DNA from: Bdellovibrionales bacterium | GTDB taxonomy: Bacteria > Bdellovibrionota > Bdellovibrionia > Bdellovibrionales > UBA1609 | Assembly: GCA_019637855.1 (NCBI GenBank) | Contig: JAHBUX010000002.1 | Location: 62,001 to 126,000, forward strand | Direction: 5' to 3' | DNA length: 64,000 nucleotides | Part shown: one piece after another, positions 16,852-25,591 of the stretch | How the letters are laid out: each line of letters opens with the position of its first letter | Position numbering within the stretch: position 1 is the stretch's first letter | Notes under the pieces: generated by a model | Databases searched by the model: none | Told to the model about the DNA's origin: nothing | Seen by the model: only the letters and a program-made list of their open reading frames with translations | Position numbers and translations under genes: made by a program

Positions 16852-17488
16852 GAGTGATGGCTGTAGCCCATACCAGGGCGCCGGGGTTGAACAGCGTGGG
16901 TTGCAAAACATGGTGACTCGCAAAGCCGTTCTCATCGAGCAGATCTTGGATCTGAGTCGCTGAATAGTTGCGACCCCGATAACTATCGCGGTTGGTGGGT
17001 TTATCCATCACAGCCCGATACAGGCGGTAAGGGCTCCATAGCGCCACATCGGTGTAAGAAAATAAAATGTGTTTTGAAGTCACACGTCGAAACAGCGCGC
17101 GCAGTTCAAGGGGCGTGAGCCAATCGGTAAGGCCTAAGAACACGGTGAGGTCACACGGTTGAGAGATGAAGTTCACCGCATCACCCGCGAAAAACTCAAA
17201 CTCACAAGCGGGCACGCGTTGGCGAGCGACGGCGATCGCCCCTTCGGCGATATCCACGCCTTGATAATGACCGCAATAGCCCCAGAGGGCTTCGGCCAAA
17301 TAGCCGCTGCCACAACCCAGCTCAAGCACCCGCGACCCACGCGGCAATCCATGATGAATGGCCTGAATGGAGGCTTCGAGCCGGCGCCGAATGGGCCAAG
17401 CTGGTGGATAATAGCGCTGCCAATCGGAGTAGCGCGATTTTTCCCAACGCAGAATCTTATTTTCCCAGAAGGTTTTCGGTTCACTCAT
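16844..17488 (-). CDS. class I SAM-dependent methyltransferase
   Basis: A 214-residue protein with motif I VLELGCGSGYLAEAL (about residues 55-69), an acidic second motif YQGVDIAEGAI, and LTVFLGLTDWLTP at the position of motif IV. It differs clearly from the adjacent methyltransferase, so the pair is not a recent duplication. Its start overlaps the ChbG/HpnK-like deacetylase stop by eight bases, and its end overlaps the next methyltransferase. It is cytosolic and probably acts on the same glycan or lipid as its neighbours. Confidence 0.8.
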   Translation of the reverse strand: MSEPKTFWENKILRWEKSRYSDWQRYYPPAWPIRRRLEASIQAIHHGLPRGSRVLELGCGSGYLAEALWGYCGHYQGVDIAEGAIAVARQRVPACEFEFFAGDAVNFISQPCDLTVFLGLTDWLTPLELRALFRRVTSKHILFSYTDVALWSPYRLYRAVMDKPTNRDSYRGRNYSATQIQDLLDENGFASHHVLQPTLFNPGALVWATAITHD

Positions 17489-18221
17489 TTAAAAAGGTCA
17501 CCACTTGCTGGAATTCATGCACGCGAGCCCCGCGCAGTCCGTCGGTCATCTCGCTCTCACTAAAATCATTGTAACTGGCGGGGTGGACCAGTAAAGGCCT
17601 TTCTCCGGCCCGGTCGATCTTGTCGATCAGCGTGGCCCGAGAACGTAAATCTGCGGGCCGCAAGTAATGGCAGAATGCCATCTCTCGGTTTTTACCAATG
17701 AAATTCTGAAAGAACACGGTCTGCGCATAACTGAAGATATGCGCGGGATCACGCAAGGCGCGCAGACGGCGAATCCCCTGGGACTCAAGATGCGGCGTCA
17801 AAGCGTGCGCCACAAAAGGCAGAAGGTGCACATGATGATGGCCGTCGAGCATCTCGACCTGTAGGTCCTGAGCGCGCAGCGTGGCCAGCTGAGCAGTGAA
17901 TTCCCGCACCAGATCTTCGCTCGCGATACGACCGGTCATGCCTTTCAGCATAAAGTGACGGTGCGAAAGAAACTTCCCTCCGCGCACTAGCGAAGGTACG
18001 GACGTTGAAAGCGGTGAACCATAGGTAAAACATAGGTGCAGTGAAACCGTAACATCAAGGGTGCGCAGACGCTCGATTCCGTGCTGCAGATAAGGGGCAT
18101 TGCCGGCGCACGATACCGAACGCAACCAGCCACGTTCGGCCAAATGCAAAATGCCTTCGTTAATGGCTGGCGAAAACCCCCAATCATCGGCGGCGAAAAT
18201 TTTGTGGAAGGAGCGAGTCAT
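17481..18221 (-). CDS. ChbG/HpnK (YdjC) family sugar deacetylase
   Basis: A 246-residue carbohydrate deacetylase. The metal-site motif AADDWGFS lies at 10-17, a histidine in SLHLCF, and the diagnostic DGHHHVHLLP near 126-135. Members remove N-acetyl groups from chitooligosaccharides (ChbG) or from acetylglucosaminyl-bacteriohopanetetrol (HpnK). It follows the large membrane transferase by 15 bases and overlaps a methyltransferase, which favours a role in making a modified aminosugar lipid. No hopanoid cyclase is in the window, so HpnK function is not shown. Confidence 0.85.
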   Translation of the reverse strand: MTRSFHKIFAADDWGFSPAINEGILHLAERGWLRSVSCAGNAPYLQHGIERLRTLDVTVSLHLCFTYGSPLSTSVPSLVRGGKFLSHRHFMLKGMTGRIASEDLVREFTAQLATLRAQDLQVEMLDGHHHVHLLPFVAHALTPHLESQGIRRLRALRDPAHIFSYAQTVFFQNFIGKNREMAFCHYLRPADLRSRATLIDKIDRAGERPLLVHPASYNDFSESEMTDGLRGARVHEFQQVVTFLNE

Positions 18222-18236
18222 GCGGCCAGCCTAACA

Positions 18237-20588
18237 TCAGCGCACAGTGGGCTCAAGGTGGACGCTCAGCCGCCGTGCGGGCAGCTCTTTTGACTCCACC
18301 AGGCGCTCGACACGCGAGGCGGCGCGTCCGGCGCTGATCTCTGTGAGACGCGCGCACTTGTCGACCTCAAATTCACGGCGCAGCGGGGCCACGAGTGAGT
18401 TGTTGGCCTGCAGGAGTTCGTTGAACTCATTGGAACCATACTGGCGCATCAACCCAATCGAACTAAACAAAACACGTTTTTCAACTCGCGAACCACAGCC
18501 TAGTTCGATGTAGGGTTCAATCCATGCCTGCGTCCATGAGGGACTTACCCACGGTGAGTTTTGCGAGATGGCCGAACCCAGTGCGTCCACGGTCACTTTC
18601 AATCGCCCCTTGCCTGCGGGCTCCGTCTTCACCACCATTCCGGTGGAGCAAAACGGATTCAGATCGGCGCACTCGTTCCATTTGAACAGCCATTCTGAAT
18701 TTCCCAGCTGCAAAGTTCCCTCGGTGCCGGGGATTTGGTCGAGAATCAAGTCGCGCTCGTGGCGTTTGTATCCTTGTCCCAGATTGTGGAAGTAACGCGG
18801 CAGTTTTTCCGTGCTCTTCACGCGGTAGGGAAGAACCATCGTACCTTCGTACATGGGTTCGCCGAGCTCGATATCGCCGCTCGCGATCCCATCTTTGATC
18901 TCTTGCGGAATGCGCTGCTCGGCCAAAAACTTGCGATAGGCGCCGCGATCGCCCTTTTTCTTGAGATACTTTGTGTTGAGGATAAAGAAGCCATCAGGCC
19001 GCGTTTCTCCGGGATAGACGCCATGGGCGCCGCGCGCCACTTGCTCGTAGCCGGGGCGTGGGTCTTCATCCAAACGCAGGTTCACAAAAAAGATACGTTG
19101 AATGGCGTTGCGGTAACTCCAGCCAGTCTCGCGATGAATCGTGCGCCAAATTTTCACCCAATCTTCATTGTGAAAGCGCGGCACTTTCTTTTCGCGCAGC
19201 CCGCGTGGGGCCACGATATCCCTTTGGATCAGCGCTAGGGCGACAATTAAAAACACCGATAGCATCACTGCCGCCGCGTGTTTATAGGTACGACGTACGG
19301 AGTAGAATACGAAGGCCATCGGTAAAATCAGGATCAGCAGATGGCGTGTTTTTGCCAACCAGTTGATGGCTGCCTTCTCGTTGATCTCAAAGTACACCCA
19401 TTTCAGAAACACCAGGGCCGCAATGGCGAATACGTTGAACAGGACTGTGGCCCGCCGCACTTTGAGCAGTCGTGCCTGCAGCAATATGGTGGCGATGATC
19501 AAGCTGAGGCAGAACACCATTCCATAGCGTCGTCCCATATGAACTAGGAACACATAAGAAAACGGAAAGAATCCCCAAAACAAAATCCACAGCGTAGCGC
19601 GCAGATTGCGCTTGTCTTCTTCGCTTCCGCCATTGTCGGAATGGGGCAGGCCGCGCCATTTTTCATACAGCGCATTGGCGAGCAGAGCCATCAAAGTCAG
19701 AATTAAAACTAACGGCACGATGGCGAAAATCCTGAGCGCCAACTCTTGCACTGTGGTTTCAAGGGGAACATCGCTGGAGTAGTCGGCCAGCATCAAAAGC
19801 GTCGTCAGCGACCCAGGCGCTTCACCGAGATAGGAGCCCTGTTGGCCAAACTTCAGACCCACGGCTTGCAAAGCGCGCCACAGCCCATAGGGTGCCAAGC
19901 AAGTGCACAGGGCCGCGGTGCCGATAAGAGCCGATTTGGTGTCCACGCGCAATAGTCCTAAACGCGGTCCCAGCGCCTGCATAAACAGCATGGCTAGAGC
20001 CAGGCAGAGAATGGAGAAGTGCAGTTGTAACCCAAGTCCGACCATCACACAGGCCAGCAAGAAGGCGCGTGCGCGTCGGCGCGGGTCAGGATCACTGAAG
20101 GCGGCGCTGGCCGCCAAAATCCCGACCAGTGCAAAGGGCAACATGTAACTGACGTTCAAAAACAGCAGCACGAAACTGCGGCTCGGGTAAGACAGCGTGA
20201 GGAGAATTAAAAACGTGAATGCGGCCACTGTTCCCAAACGCTTCCGAAACCATAACCAACCGCCAAGAGCCATCCCGGCCACAAAGTTCAGCAACATAAA
20301 AAAACAGCTCTGCCAGAAAGGAAAGAAGAACAGGGGTAGTGCCAGTAAGACATAAATCAAGGGACCGGGAAGATAACCTCCGCCCGAAGTTTCAGGCCCA
20401 AAGAAAATTAGCTGACCGCTTAGTAGATCACGTGCGCGCTCGATGTCGCGATTCATGAACGTGTAGAAGTAAACGGATTTGAACAACGACTTGAAATTGA
20501 AACACAAGATGATCAGAAGAATCGCGCCGATCAACTCGAAGAAGAAGAGGGGGCGGGACTGATTCTCGTCGTCGTTCTTGTTCAGCAC
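18237..20588 (-). CDS. large GT-C-like membrane glycosyltransferase (predicted)
   Basis: A 783-residue integral membrane protein. The first 500 residues carry about a dozen hydrophobic segments; after the first comes an extracytoplasmic loop with MNRDIERARDLLSGQL and GGGYLPGPLIYV, resembling the loop of ArnT/GT39-type enzymes with its acidic residues and proline-rich stretch. The last 280 residues are a soluble, probably periplasmic domain with several cysteines. Such enzymes transfer sugars from polyprenyl-phosphate carriers. The GTG start has no obvious ribosome site. It heads the operon that continues with the deacetylase and two methyltransferases. Confidence 0.65.
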   Translation of the reverse strand: MLNKNDDENQSRPLFFFELIGAILLIILCFNFKSLFKSVYFYTFMNRDIERARDLLSGQLIFFGPETSGGGYLPGPLIYVLLALPLFFFPFWQSCFFMLLNFVAGMALGGWLWFRKRLGTVAAFTFLILLTLSYPSRSFVLLFLNVSYMLPFALVGILAASAAFSDPDPRRRARAFLLACVMVGLGLQLHFSILCLALAMLFMQALGPRLGLLRVDTKSALIGTAALCTCLAPYGLWRALQAVGLKFGQQGSYLGEAPGSLTTLLMLADYSSDVPLETTVQELALRIFAIVPLVLILTLMALLANALYEKWRGLPHSDNGGSEEDKRNLRATLWILFWGFFPFSYVFLVHMGRRYGMVFCLSLIIATILLQARLLKVRRATVLFNVFAIAALVFLKWVYFEINEKAAINWLAKTRHLLILILPMAFVFYSVRRTYKHAAAVMLSVFLIVALALIQRDIVAPRGLREKKVPRFHNEDWVKIWRTIHRETGWSYRNAIQRIFFVNLRLDEDPRPGYEQVARGAHGVYPGETRPDGFFILNTKYLKKKGDRGAYRKFLAEQRIPQEIKDGIASGDIELGEPMYEGTMVLPYRVKSTEKLPRYFHNLGQGYKRHERDLILDQIPGTEGTLQLGNSEWLFKWNECADLNPFCSTGMVVKTEPAGKGRLKVTVDALGSAISQNSPWVSPSWTQAWIEPYIELGCGSRVEKRVLFSSIGLMRQYGSNEFNELLQANNSLVAPLRREFEVDKCARLTEISAGRAASRVERLVESKELPARRLSVHLEPTVR

Positions 20589-20668
20589 GCAAATAGGCTA
20601 GCGTAACGCATCTTATAAAGCGAGGTGAAAAGTGGACGGCGCGCGGGCTTGTCCCTAGCCTTAAGAGG

Positions 20669-21727
20669 ATGAAAGTGGCCGCACTTTTTCTCCTACTGGT
20701 TTTACCTGTGATGCCGGTGCACGCAGTGGACACCAGTGCGTCCTTGGCTGCGCAAGCTTTGCGCGTTTGCTTTCCAAAGCAACACGCCGACATCATGAAT
20801 TTTCTGGTCTATGTGGCCAAAGACCGCGGTTTTTTCGAGGCGCAAAAGCTGGATGTGAGTATCGAAACTCTTATTTTTAAGTTTCACGATTTCAGCGGGC
20901 CGGCCAAAAATTTTCAGATGGAGTCTTGGGAACAATCTAGAAATGGTTGGGGCAAGGTCTGTCACTTCTCTTCGCTCTCGGCGGGGGGCGCTTTAGGTAT
21001 GCTTCCCGAACGTATCGGTGAGGTGGTTCCGCTCTTACTCTCGCAGTACGACGCGCACAACGACATGGATTTAGTGGTGCGCGCCAGCTCGACGATCAAA
21101 TCTGTCGAGGGATTAAAAGGCAAAAGAATCAAAGTCGGAAATTTGCCTTCATTGATCAGTTTGACTGAGATTCTCAAGAGTCATGGGATGAAAGTCTCGG
21201 ATATCCTTATCCGTCCCGGTAATCAGAGCGAGCGTTTGATGGGCGGTCTTTCGGAAGGTAAACATGATGCCGGCTTCACGATGCCGCTGCTTTCCGATGT
21301 GTTCAAAACCCGCTCAAGCACTCGCACCTTGGAGTCCGGTGTGATCTCGCGCCATCTGAAAACTTTGCCGGGAGTTTTTTTGGTGGCTGAAGTCGGCTTT
21401 TACGACAGTCAACCACAGACAGTGAAAAAGTTTATGAAGGCTTTGGATGAAGCGCGTGCCTATGTGGAAAAACATCCCGAGGCTTTGCTGAAGTCCGCCG
21501 AATCCATGTTTGATCGCAGTCGCAAAAAGATGATGAAACTCACGCCGGAAGAACATGTGCGTGCCGGCCAGACTTTTGCCGGCGAGCGGCTTCTGGACAT
21601 GCGCAAGCCCGCGCAAGCCGAGCGGATGCAAGAAAAAATGAAGGATTACTACAAGCGCCTGGCGCAGGCCAGAATCTTGAACACGCCCTACAATCTGGAT
21701 GGTTGGGTAAGGACTCCGACAAAATGA
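20669..21727 (+). CDS. NMT1/SsuA-like periplasmic solute-binding protein
   Basis: A 352-residue exported protein. The signal peptide MKVAALFLLLVLPVMPVHA is followed by LRVCFPKQHADIMNFLVYVAKDRGFF, the typical first strand and ligand-loop of nitrate/sulfonate/thiamine-precursor binding proteins, and LKGKRIKVGNLPS in the second lobe. No ABC permease or ATPase is near. Instead the stop overlaps the start of a membrane glycosyltransferase (ATGA), an unusual pairing that suggests a linked role in the periplasm. The gene is divergent from the large transferase gene. Ligand unknown. Confidence 0.75.
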   Translation: MKVAALFLLLVLPVMPVHAVDTSASLAAQALRVCFPKQHADIMNFLVYVAKDRGFFEAQKLDVSIETLIFKFHDFSGPAKNFQMESWEQSRNGWGKVCHFSSLSAGGALGMLPERIGEVVPLLLSQYDAHNDMDLVVRASSTIKSVEGLKGKRIKVGNLPSLISLTEILKSHGMKVSDILIRPGNQSERLMGGLSEGKHDAGFTMPLLSDVFKTRSSTRTLESGVISRHLKTLPGVFLVAEVGFYDSQPQTVKKFMKALDEARAYVEKHPEALLKSAESMFDRSRKKMMKLTPEEHVRAGQTFAGERLLDMRKPAQAERMQEKMKDYYKRLAQARILNTPYNLDGWVRTPTK

Positions 21728-23130
21728 CGGTGCTGAACCGTTGGTTCGCCCCCATAGGCCTGCTCGCCTACATGTTGTTGCAGATCCCTTTTATCTGGAG
21801 CGATCAGCGTTACAACGGGTCGGAGGGAGTTTACTGGCAGGTGCTGCGCCAGTTGGCCTACGGCCGTGAACTTTACAGCGAAGTCTATTGCTCTCAATTT
21901 CCGTTGTTTATCGAGTTGGCTCGCCTGGGCCGCTTTTTGCCGCTGATGGACCTGACCGCGGCGCGCTTGCTGACCTCCTTGTTTGCGCCGTTGGCTCTAT
22001 GGGGATTTTACACTTTGTTGCGACGCTACTTTGATCGAAACACCTCCTTGCTGGCGGCGGCTCTTCTCGCCGTCGATCCGTTGTTTTTCAATCTGGCCCA
22101 CCAATTCACTGGCGAGATCCCGGGCCTGGCGCTGACGTTGTGGGGCGCTTACTTCTTTCTGCGCGCTCAAGACGGTGAGCGCAAATGGGCTTTGTTCAGC
22201 GCCGCCATTTTAAGTTTTTTCGTCGCCATTCAAATCAAGCAAGTCATGTTCTTGCTGCTGCTCACGTTCTGCGTATTGTGGATTAAAAACGCCGGTTTTC
22301 CCGGTAGGCAAAAGGCTTCGCGGGTAAGCGCTTTGATTTTGGGCGTGGGCCTGGCCAATGTGCTGTGCTTGTGGATTTATGGCTATCAAGAGGGTCAGGG
22401 GCTTAGGCAGATTCAGGGCGGCCACTTTTTGAACTTTTTAAGTGTGTTGTTCTCAACTCCGCACCATTTGCCCGTCGGTGAGAATATCGATGCCATTGCC
22501 ACCACGGCCGACTACTCGCGCATGTGGCTTTATGTCTCTGTCCCTTTATTTGCATTGTCGCTGGCGGTTCTATGGCGGCGCTATCACTTTATGCGCGATC
22601 TTTTGTTGGCCGCCGTACTTTTATCGGTGCCGCTATTTCTTTATGTGGTGATCAATCCAGATCACACGGTTTTGTATTCGCCGCTGATTGCACTTCCTCT
22701 GGCGCTGCTCATCGCTGAAAAACGCTTCGTGTTGCCCTATGTTTTTGTCGCCGCCGCCGTTTTGTTCAGCGGCAGTGAGTACAACTGGCGGTTCCCACGC
22801 GCCAATAAGCTGCAACGCCGATCGGTGCAGGCTCTGCAAGAGAACACCTCGCCAAGCTCGGTGGTGATGGGCAATGTGCCGTTTTCTATCACGGCGGCGG
22901 GGCGGCTGACGCCACCGCAGTTCACCGATCTGTCACCGGCCAGGCTAATCACACGTTCTGTCACTTGCGATATTTTGGAAGAACGGTTCCAGAAAGGCGA
23001 TGTAGAGGCATTTGTCTACCGTTTCAAGGGCATGGAGTGGGCCGATTGTCCGATGGAAGAATTGGTTCGTAAGTATTTTCCCAAAGTGGTTTACGAAGAC
23101 AGCAAGCAACTGATTTTTAAAGTTCGCTAG
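21724..23130 (+). CDS. GT-C-like membrane glycosyltransferase (predicted)
   Basis: About 468 residues with some ten membrane segments. The first loop reads YNGSEGVYWQVLRQLAYGRE, then YSEVYCSQFPLFIELA, a layout seen in GT39/GT83 lipid-linked sugar transferases. It is clearly a paralogue of the gene ending at 32540 on the other strand: both share NGSEGVYWQ, the VDPLFFNL-HQ-TGEIP segment and a C-terminal domain with SVVMGN and SVTCD/SVSCD. The ATG lies in an ATGA overlap with the solute-binding gene. It probably glycosylates a surface lipid or protein in the periplasm. The end overlaps the convergent HTTM gene by 14 bases. Confidence 0.65.
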   Translation: MTVLNRWFAPIGLLAYMLLQIPFIWSDQRYNGSEGVYWQVLRQLAYGRELYSEVYCSQFPLFIELARLGRFLPLMDLTAARLLTSLFAPLALWGFYTLLRRYFDRNTSLLAAALLAVDPLFFNLAHQFTGEIPGLALTLWGAYFFLRAQDGERKWALFSAAILSFFVAIQIKQVMFLLLLTFCVLWIKNAGFPGRQKASRVSALILGVGLANVLCLWIYGYQEGQGLRQIQGGHFLNFLSVLFSTPHHLPVGENIDAIATTADYSRMWLYVSVPLFALSLAVLWRRYHFMRDLLLAAVLLSVPLFLYVVINPDHTVLYSPLIALPLALLIAEKRFVLPYVFVAAAVLFSGSEYNWRFPRANKLQRRSVQALQENTSPSSVVMGNVPFSITAAGRLTPPQFTDLSPARLITRSVTCDILEERFQKGDVEAFVYRFKGMEWADCPMEELVRKYFPKVVYEDSKQLIFKVR

Positions 23131-24553
23131 CTTCGGCCACGGCCCGGCCTTCAGGCAGTTGGCAAACTAAGGCGGAACGCAGATCGGATGAGGGACGGCT
23201 GATCTGTCCCGGGGGGACCGTCGGATCATTGACCCAGTACACATCCACTTTGCGCAAGTGGCGGCCTTGCAGATCGCGACGATTATGGCAGAGGTACTGC
23301 GCCAGGCGATTGTCGATCGTGGGGTTGCCGTGCCGCCATTGAAATAGGAAGGCTGTCCAACGATAGTTGGGGTTGCGCGCGGCCACGTGGCCGGGTTCGG
23401 TCATGTTGATCGCACCTTCTTTATTGGTGAAAAGATCCACCATTTTTCCATCGACTGTGTGCCCGATCAGCATATGCCAACCATCGTCCAAATATGGGTG
23501 CGGCGCGAACAGGTCCCAAGCCTGATGCAGGCCCACGACGCGTAAAAAATCTCCGACCTTTTTCGGTAGATGTAAGGGGCGAGTGGGCATAGTGTGCACG
23601 GCGACCCACATCACCAGCGCGATAAAAAACATCGCCAATGGTTCCGCACATAGCGACCAACCGGCGGCGGCCGAGCGCTTGGCCTCTTGATAGCTGGGAA
23701 TTTGAAAAAATCGCGGCAGAGTGCGCAGCTTTTCCCAGAAAATGCTGGGTAAAGCCAAGGTCAAAAGCACGACATCAAAATAGGGGAAGAGTTGCAGGTT
23801 CAAGCAAAGCCCAAAAACGATGTGCATGAGAGCGTAAGCGCTGACAATGCCGAGTCGCCATAAACCTCGTTCTGCCGTGACAAAGAGAAGAATCCAGCCA
23901 AAGCGCTCAAGAACAAAAACCACGCGTGTTCCCCACTCGAGGAGTGTCGGATAACCGGTTAGAAATTTTCCCAGTGGGGTGACATAGGCGTCACCCTGCA
24001 TGGCTAGGTAGCTGGCAATCGGATTGTCCCACCACATGTCCGTGGATTTGGCGAAACCGGCAATGGCATAGAGAACCACGACCTGCAGCAGAACCGCAGC
24101 TGAGATCCCGTCGGAAAAAACGGTTTTGCTTTCACCCTCTTTGCGTCCTGGCGGCAGGAACACGGACCAGAAGCAGAGCATCTGCAAAAGTTTGTCAGAG
24201 CCGTAGAAGATGTACGGCGAGCGAAAGATAAACATTTGCACTAGGAAGAACGCCAGCAAAGACACTAAGCGCGGCCACTTATTGAACAGCAGCAGAGCGC
24301 CAAGGCTCGCCATGAAAAGCAACCACAACGCTGGCCACCACCAACCGGCGAAGAGATTCAAAGGCGTCCATACTTCAAATCCTCGCCGCAGCAAAAAGAT
24401 CATAGAACGTGGATAAAGACCGGCGTCGGTGAAAAAATCATTAATGGCAAAAGAAAGACAGAACGCCTCCAGAATCAGCCCTAGACCGAGTCCGATCCTA
24501 AACAGACGTAAGGACCTGTAATCTATGGCGAAGGCCTGCTTCAATGTCTCCAT
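23117..24553 (-). CDS. HTTM-domain membrane protein
   Basis: A 478-residue multispanning protein with HTTM features, the fold shared with vitamin K-dependent gamma-carboxylase: RSLRLFRIGLGLGLI near the start, then FFTDAGLYPRS, and YIFYGSDKLLQMLCFW and NPIASYLAMQG further on. About eight to ten membrane segments are followed by a soluble C-terminal part (HQAWDLFAPHPYLDDGWHML). In bacteria these proteins are mostly of unknown function. I chose the ATG giving METLKQAFAIDY; a TTG eight codons earlier is possible. It is divergent from the prepilin operon and convergent with the membrane transferase. Confidence 0.75.
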   Translation of the reverse strand: METLKQAFAIDYRSLRLFRIGLGLGLILEAFCLSFAINDFFTDAGLYPRSMIFLLRRGFEVWTPLNLFAGWWWPALWLLFMASLGALLLFNKWPRLVSLLAFFLVQMFIFRSPYIFYGSDKLLQMLCFWSVFLPPGRKEGESKTVFSDGISAAVLLQVVVLYAIAGFAKSTDMWWDNPIASYLAMQGDAYVTPLGKFLTGYPTLLEWGTRVVFVLERFGWILLFVTAERGLWRLGIVSAYALMHIVFGLCLNLQLFPYFDVVLLTLALPSIFWEKLRTLPRFFQIPSYQEAKRSAAAGWSLCAEPLAMFFIALVMWVAVHTMPTRPLHLPKKVGDFLRVVGLHQAWDLFAPHPYLDDGWHMLIGHTVDGKMVDLFTNKEGAINMTEPGHVAARNPNYRWTAFLFQWRHGNPTIDNRLAQYLCHNRRDLQGRHLRKVDVYWVNDPTVPPGQISRPSSDLRSALVCQLPEGRAVAEASEL

Positions 24554-24633
24554 ATGAGTCAGGATAAAGGGTTGCAACGAGAGCGCAAAGTGCTTTCACC
24601 TCGGGTGCATGTTTCGCTTTGAGAAACTGCGTC

Positions 24634-24660
24634 TAAAGGTTTCACTAAATGGGCCAAAGT
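24634..24660 (+). promoter_or_regulatory. weak candidate sigma-28 type promoter of the prepilin operon
   Basis: TAAA, a 15-base spacer and GCCAAAGT stand 20-46 bases before the first prepilin gene. The spacing equals that of flagellar sigma-28 promoters (TAAA-N15-GCCGATAA), but only the GCC and one A of the second element agree. Low certainty. Confidence 0.25.
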
Positions 24661-24679
24661 TCCGAATAGTTAGGCGCTT

Positions 24680-25591
24680 ATGCTGAAGCGGCTACCACTT
24701 TTAAATCAGGCAGGGTCCAGTATCCTTCCGGTCTTGATGATCGCGGGAATTCTTGCCGCTATGATCGCGGGACTTACCGTACTGTATGACAGTTTGAGTA
24801 CAGCTGCGGGCCGTAGCGATATCCGCGCCGAAGCCGATCAGATTTTCCGCCATGCGGTCACTATCTTAAGTCAGCCGGGAATGTGTGCGGGCGCCTTGCG
24901 GGGCGGGCCTGGTTCGGCCGCCGCTTCGAACCAACGCGTGGTTTACAATGCCACCACCGGCGCTGAGATTCAGCAGATTCAAATCAATCCCAATCCGTCG
25001 AGCACGGGAGCTGTGGCCCTTTATCGCACACAAGTGTTTGGCGGCGGGCAAGGGCGTCTTGAGATCTTTGAAATGCGCATGCGCCCGTTTCGTGCGGATG
25101 AGCGTACGGCCCCATTCGTTGAACCGCCTTCGGGCGGAAGTACCACGGTGAATCTCGGCTATGGTGATTTGACTCTGCAAGCCCGCGCGGCCAAGTTCAC
25201 TATGCGTTTTAAGATCTATGACCGCGGCGGCATGGGTGGAGATTCACTTGAGCGCACCGCTACTTTTCTGGTGGGTGTGGACGGCAGCGGAACGATTCAC
25301 GACTGTTGGAACACGCAGCAGGCGAAAATCACCAACTTCCGATGCACGCAAGCGACACTCTCAGCCCCGGTGGCGAGCAACCGCTGCGACAACGAGCCGG
25401 CCACCGATCCGCTGTGCCGTAACATCTACTACATCAAAGGCATCGATGCGTTGGGAAATCCGATCTGCCGTTGTGAAACGACGTGCACATCGTTTGATCC
25501 GAACCGTCCTGCGCCTGTTCCTCCCGCTGGCCAGTCGACGCAGACGGCGATAGCTCCCACGCCTATGCCGGGACCGGGGGGGAGTAGATGA
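24680..25591 (+). CDS. prepilin-like exported protein, first of three
   Basis: 303 residues. A short charged leader ends in Gly12, followed by SSILPVLMIAGILAAMIAGL, the shape of a type IV prepilin N-terminal helix, but Glu at position +5 is replaced by Pro. Residues 55-75 (FRHAVTILSQ, then MCAGALRG) and the C-terminal YYIKGIDALGNPICRCETTC recur in modified form in the next two genes, so the three are paralogues. A Pro-rich tail ends the protein. It probably sits in the inner membrane with its body in the periplasm, as minor pilins do. No strong ribosome site is seen. It is followed by the second gene in an ATGA overlap. Confidence 0.7.
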   Translation: MLKRLPLLNQAGSSILPVLMIAGILAAMIAGLTVLYDSLSTAAGRSDIRAEADQIFRHAVTILSQPGMCAGALRGGPGSAAASNQRVVYNATTGAEIQQIQINPNPSSTGAVALYRTQVFGGGQGRLEIFEMRMRPFRADERTAPFVEPPSGGSTTVNLGYGDLTLQARAAKFTMRFKIYDRGGMGGDSLERTATFLVGVDGSGTIHDCWNTQQAKITNFRCTQATLSAPVASNRCDNEPATDPLCRNIYYIKGIDALGNPICRCETTCTSFDPNRPAPVPPAGQSTQTAIAPTPMPGPGGSR

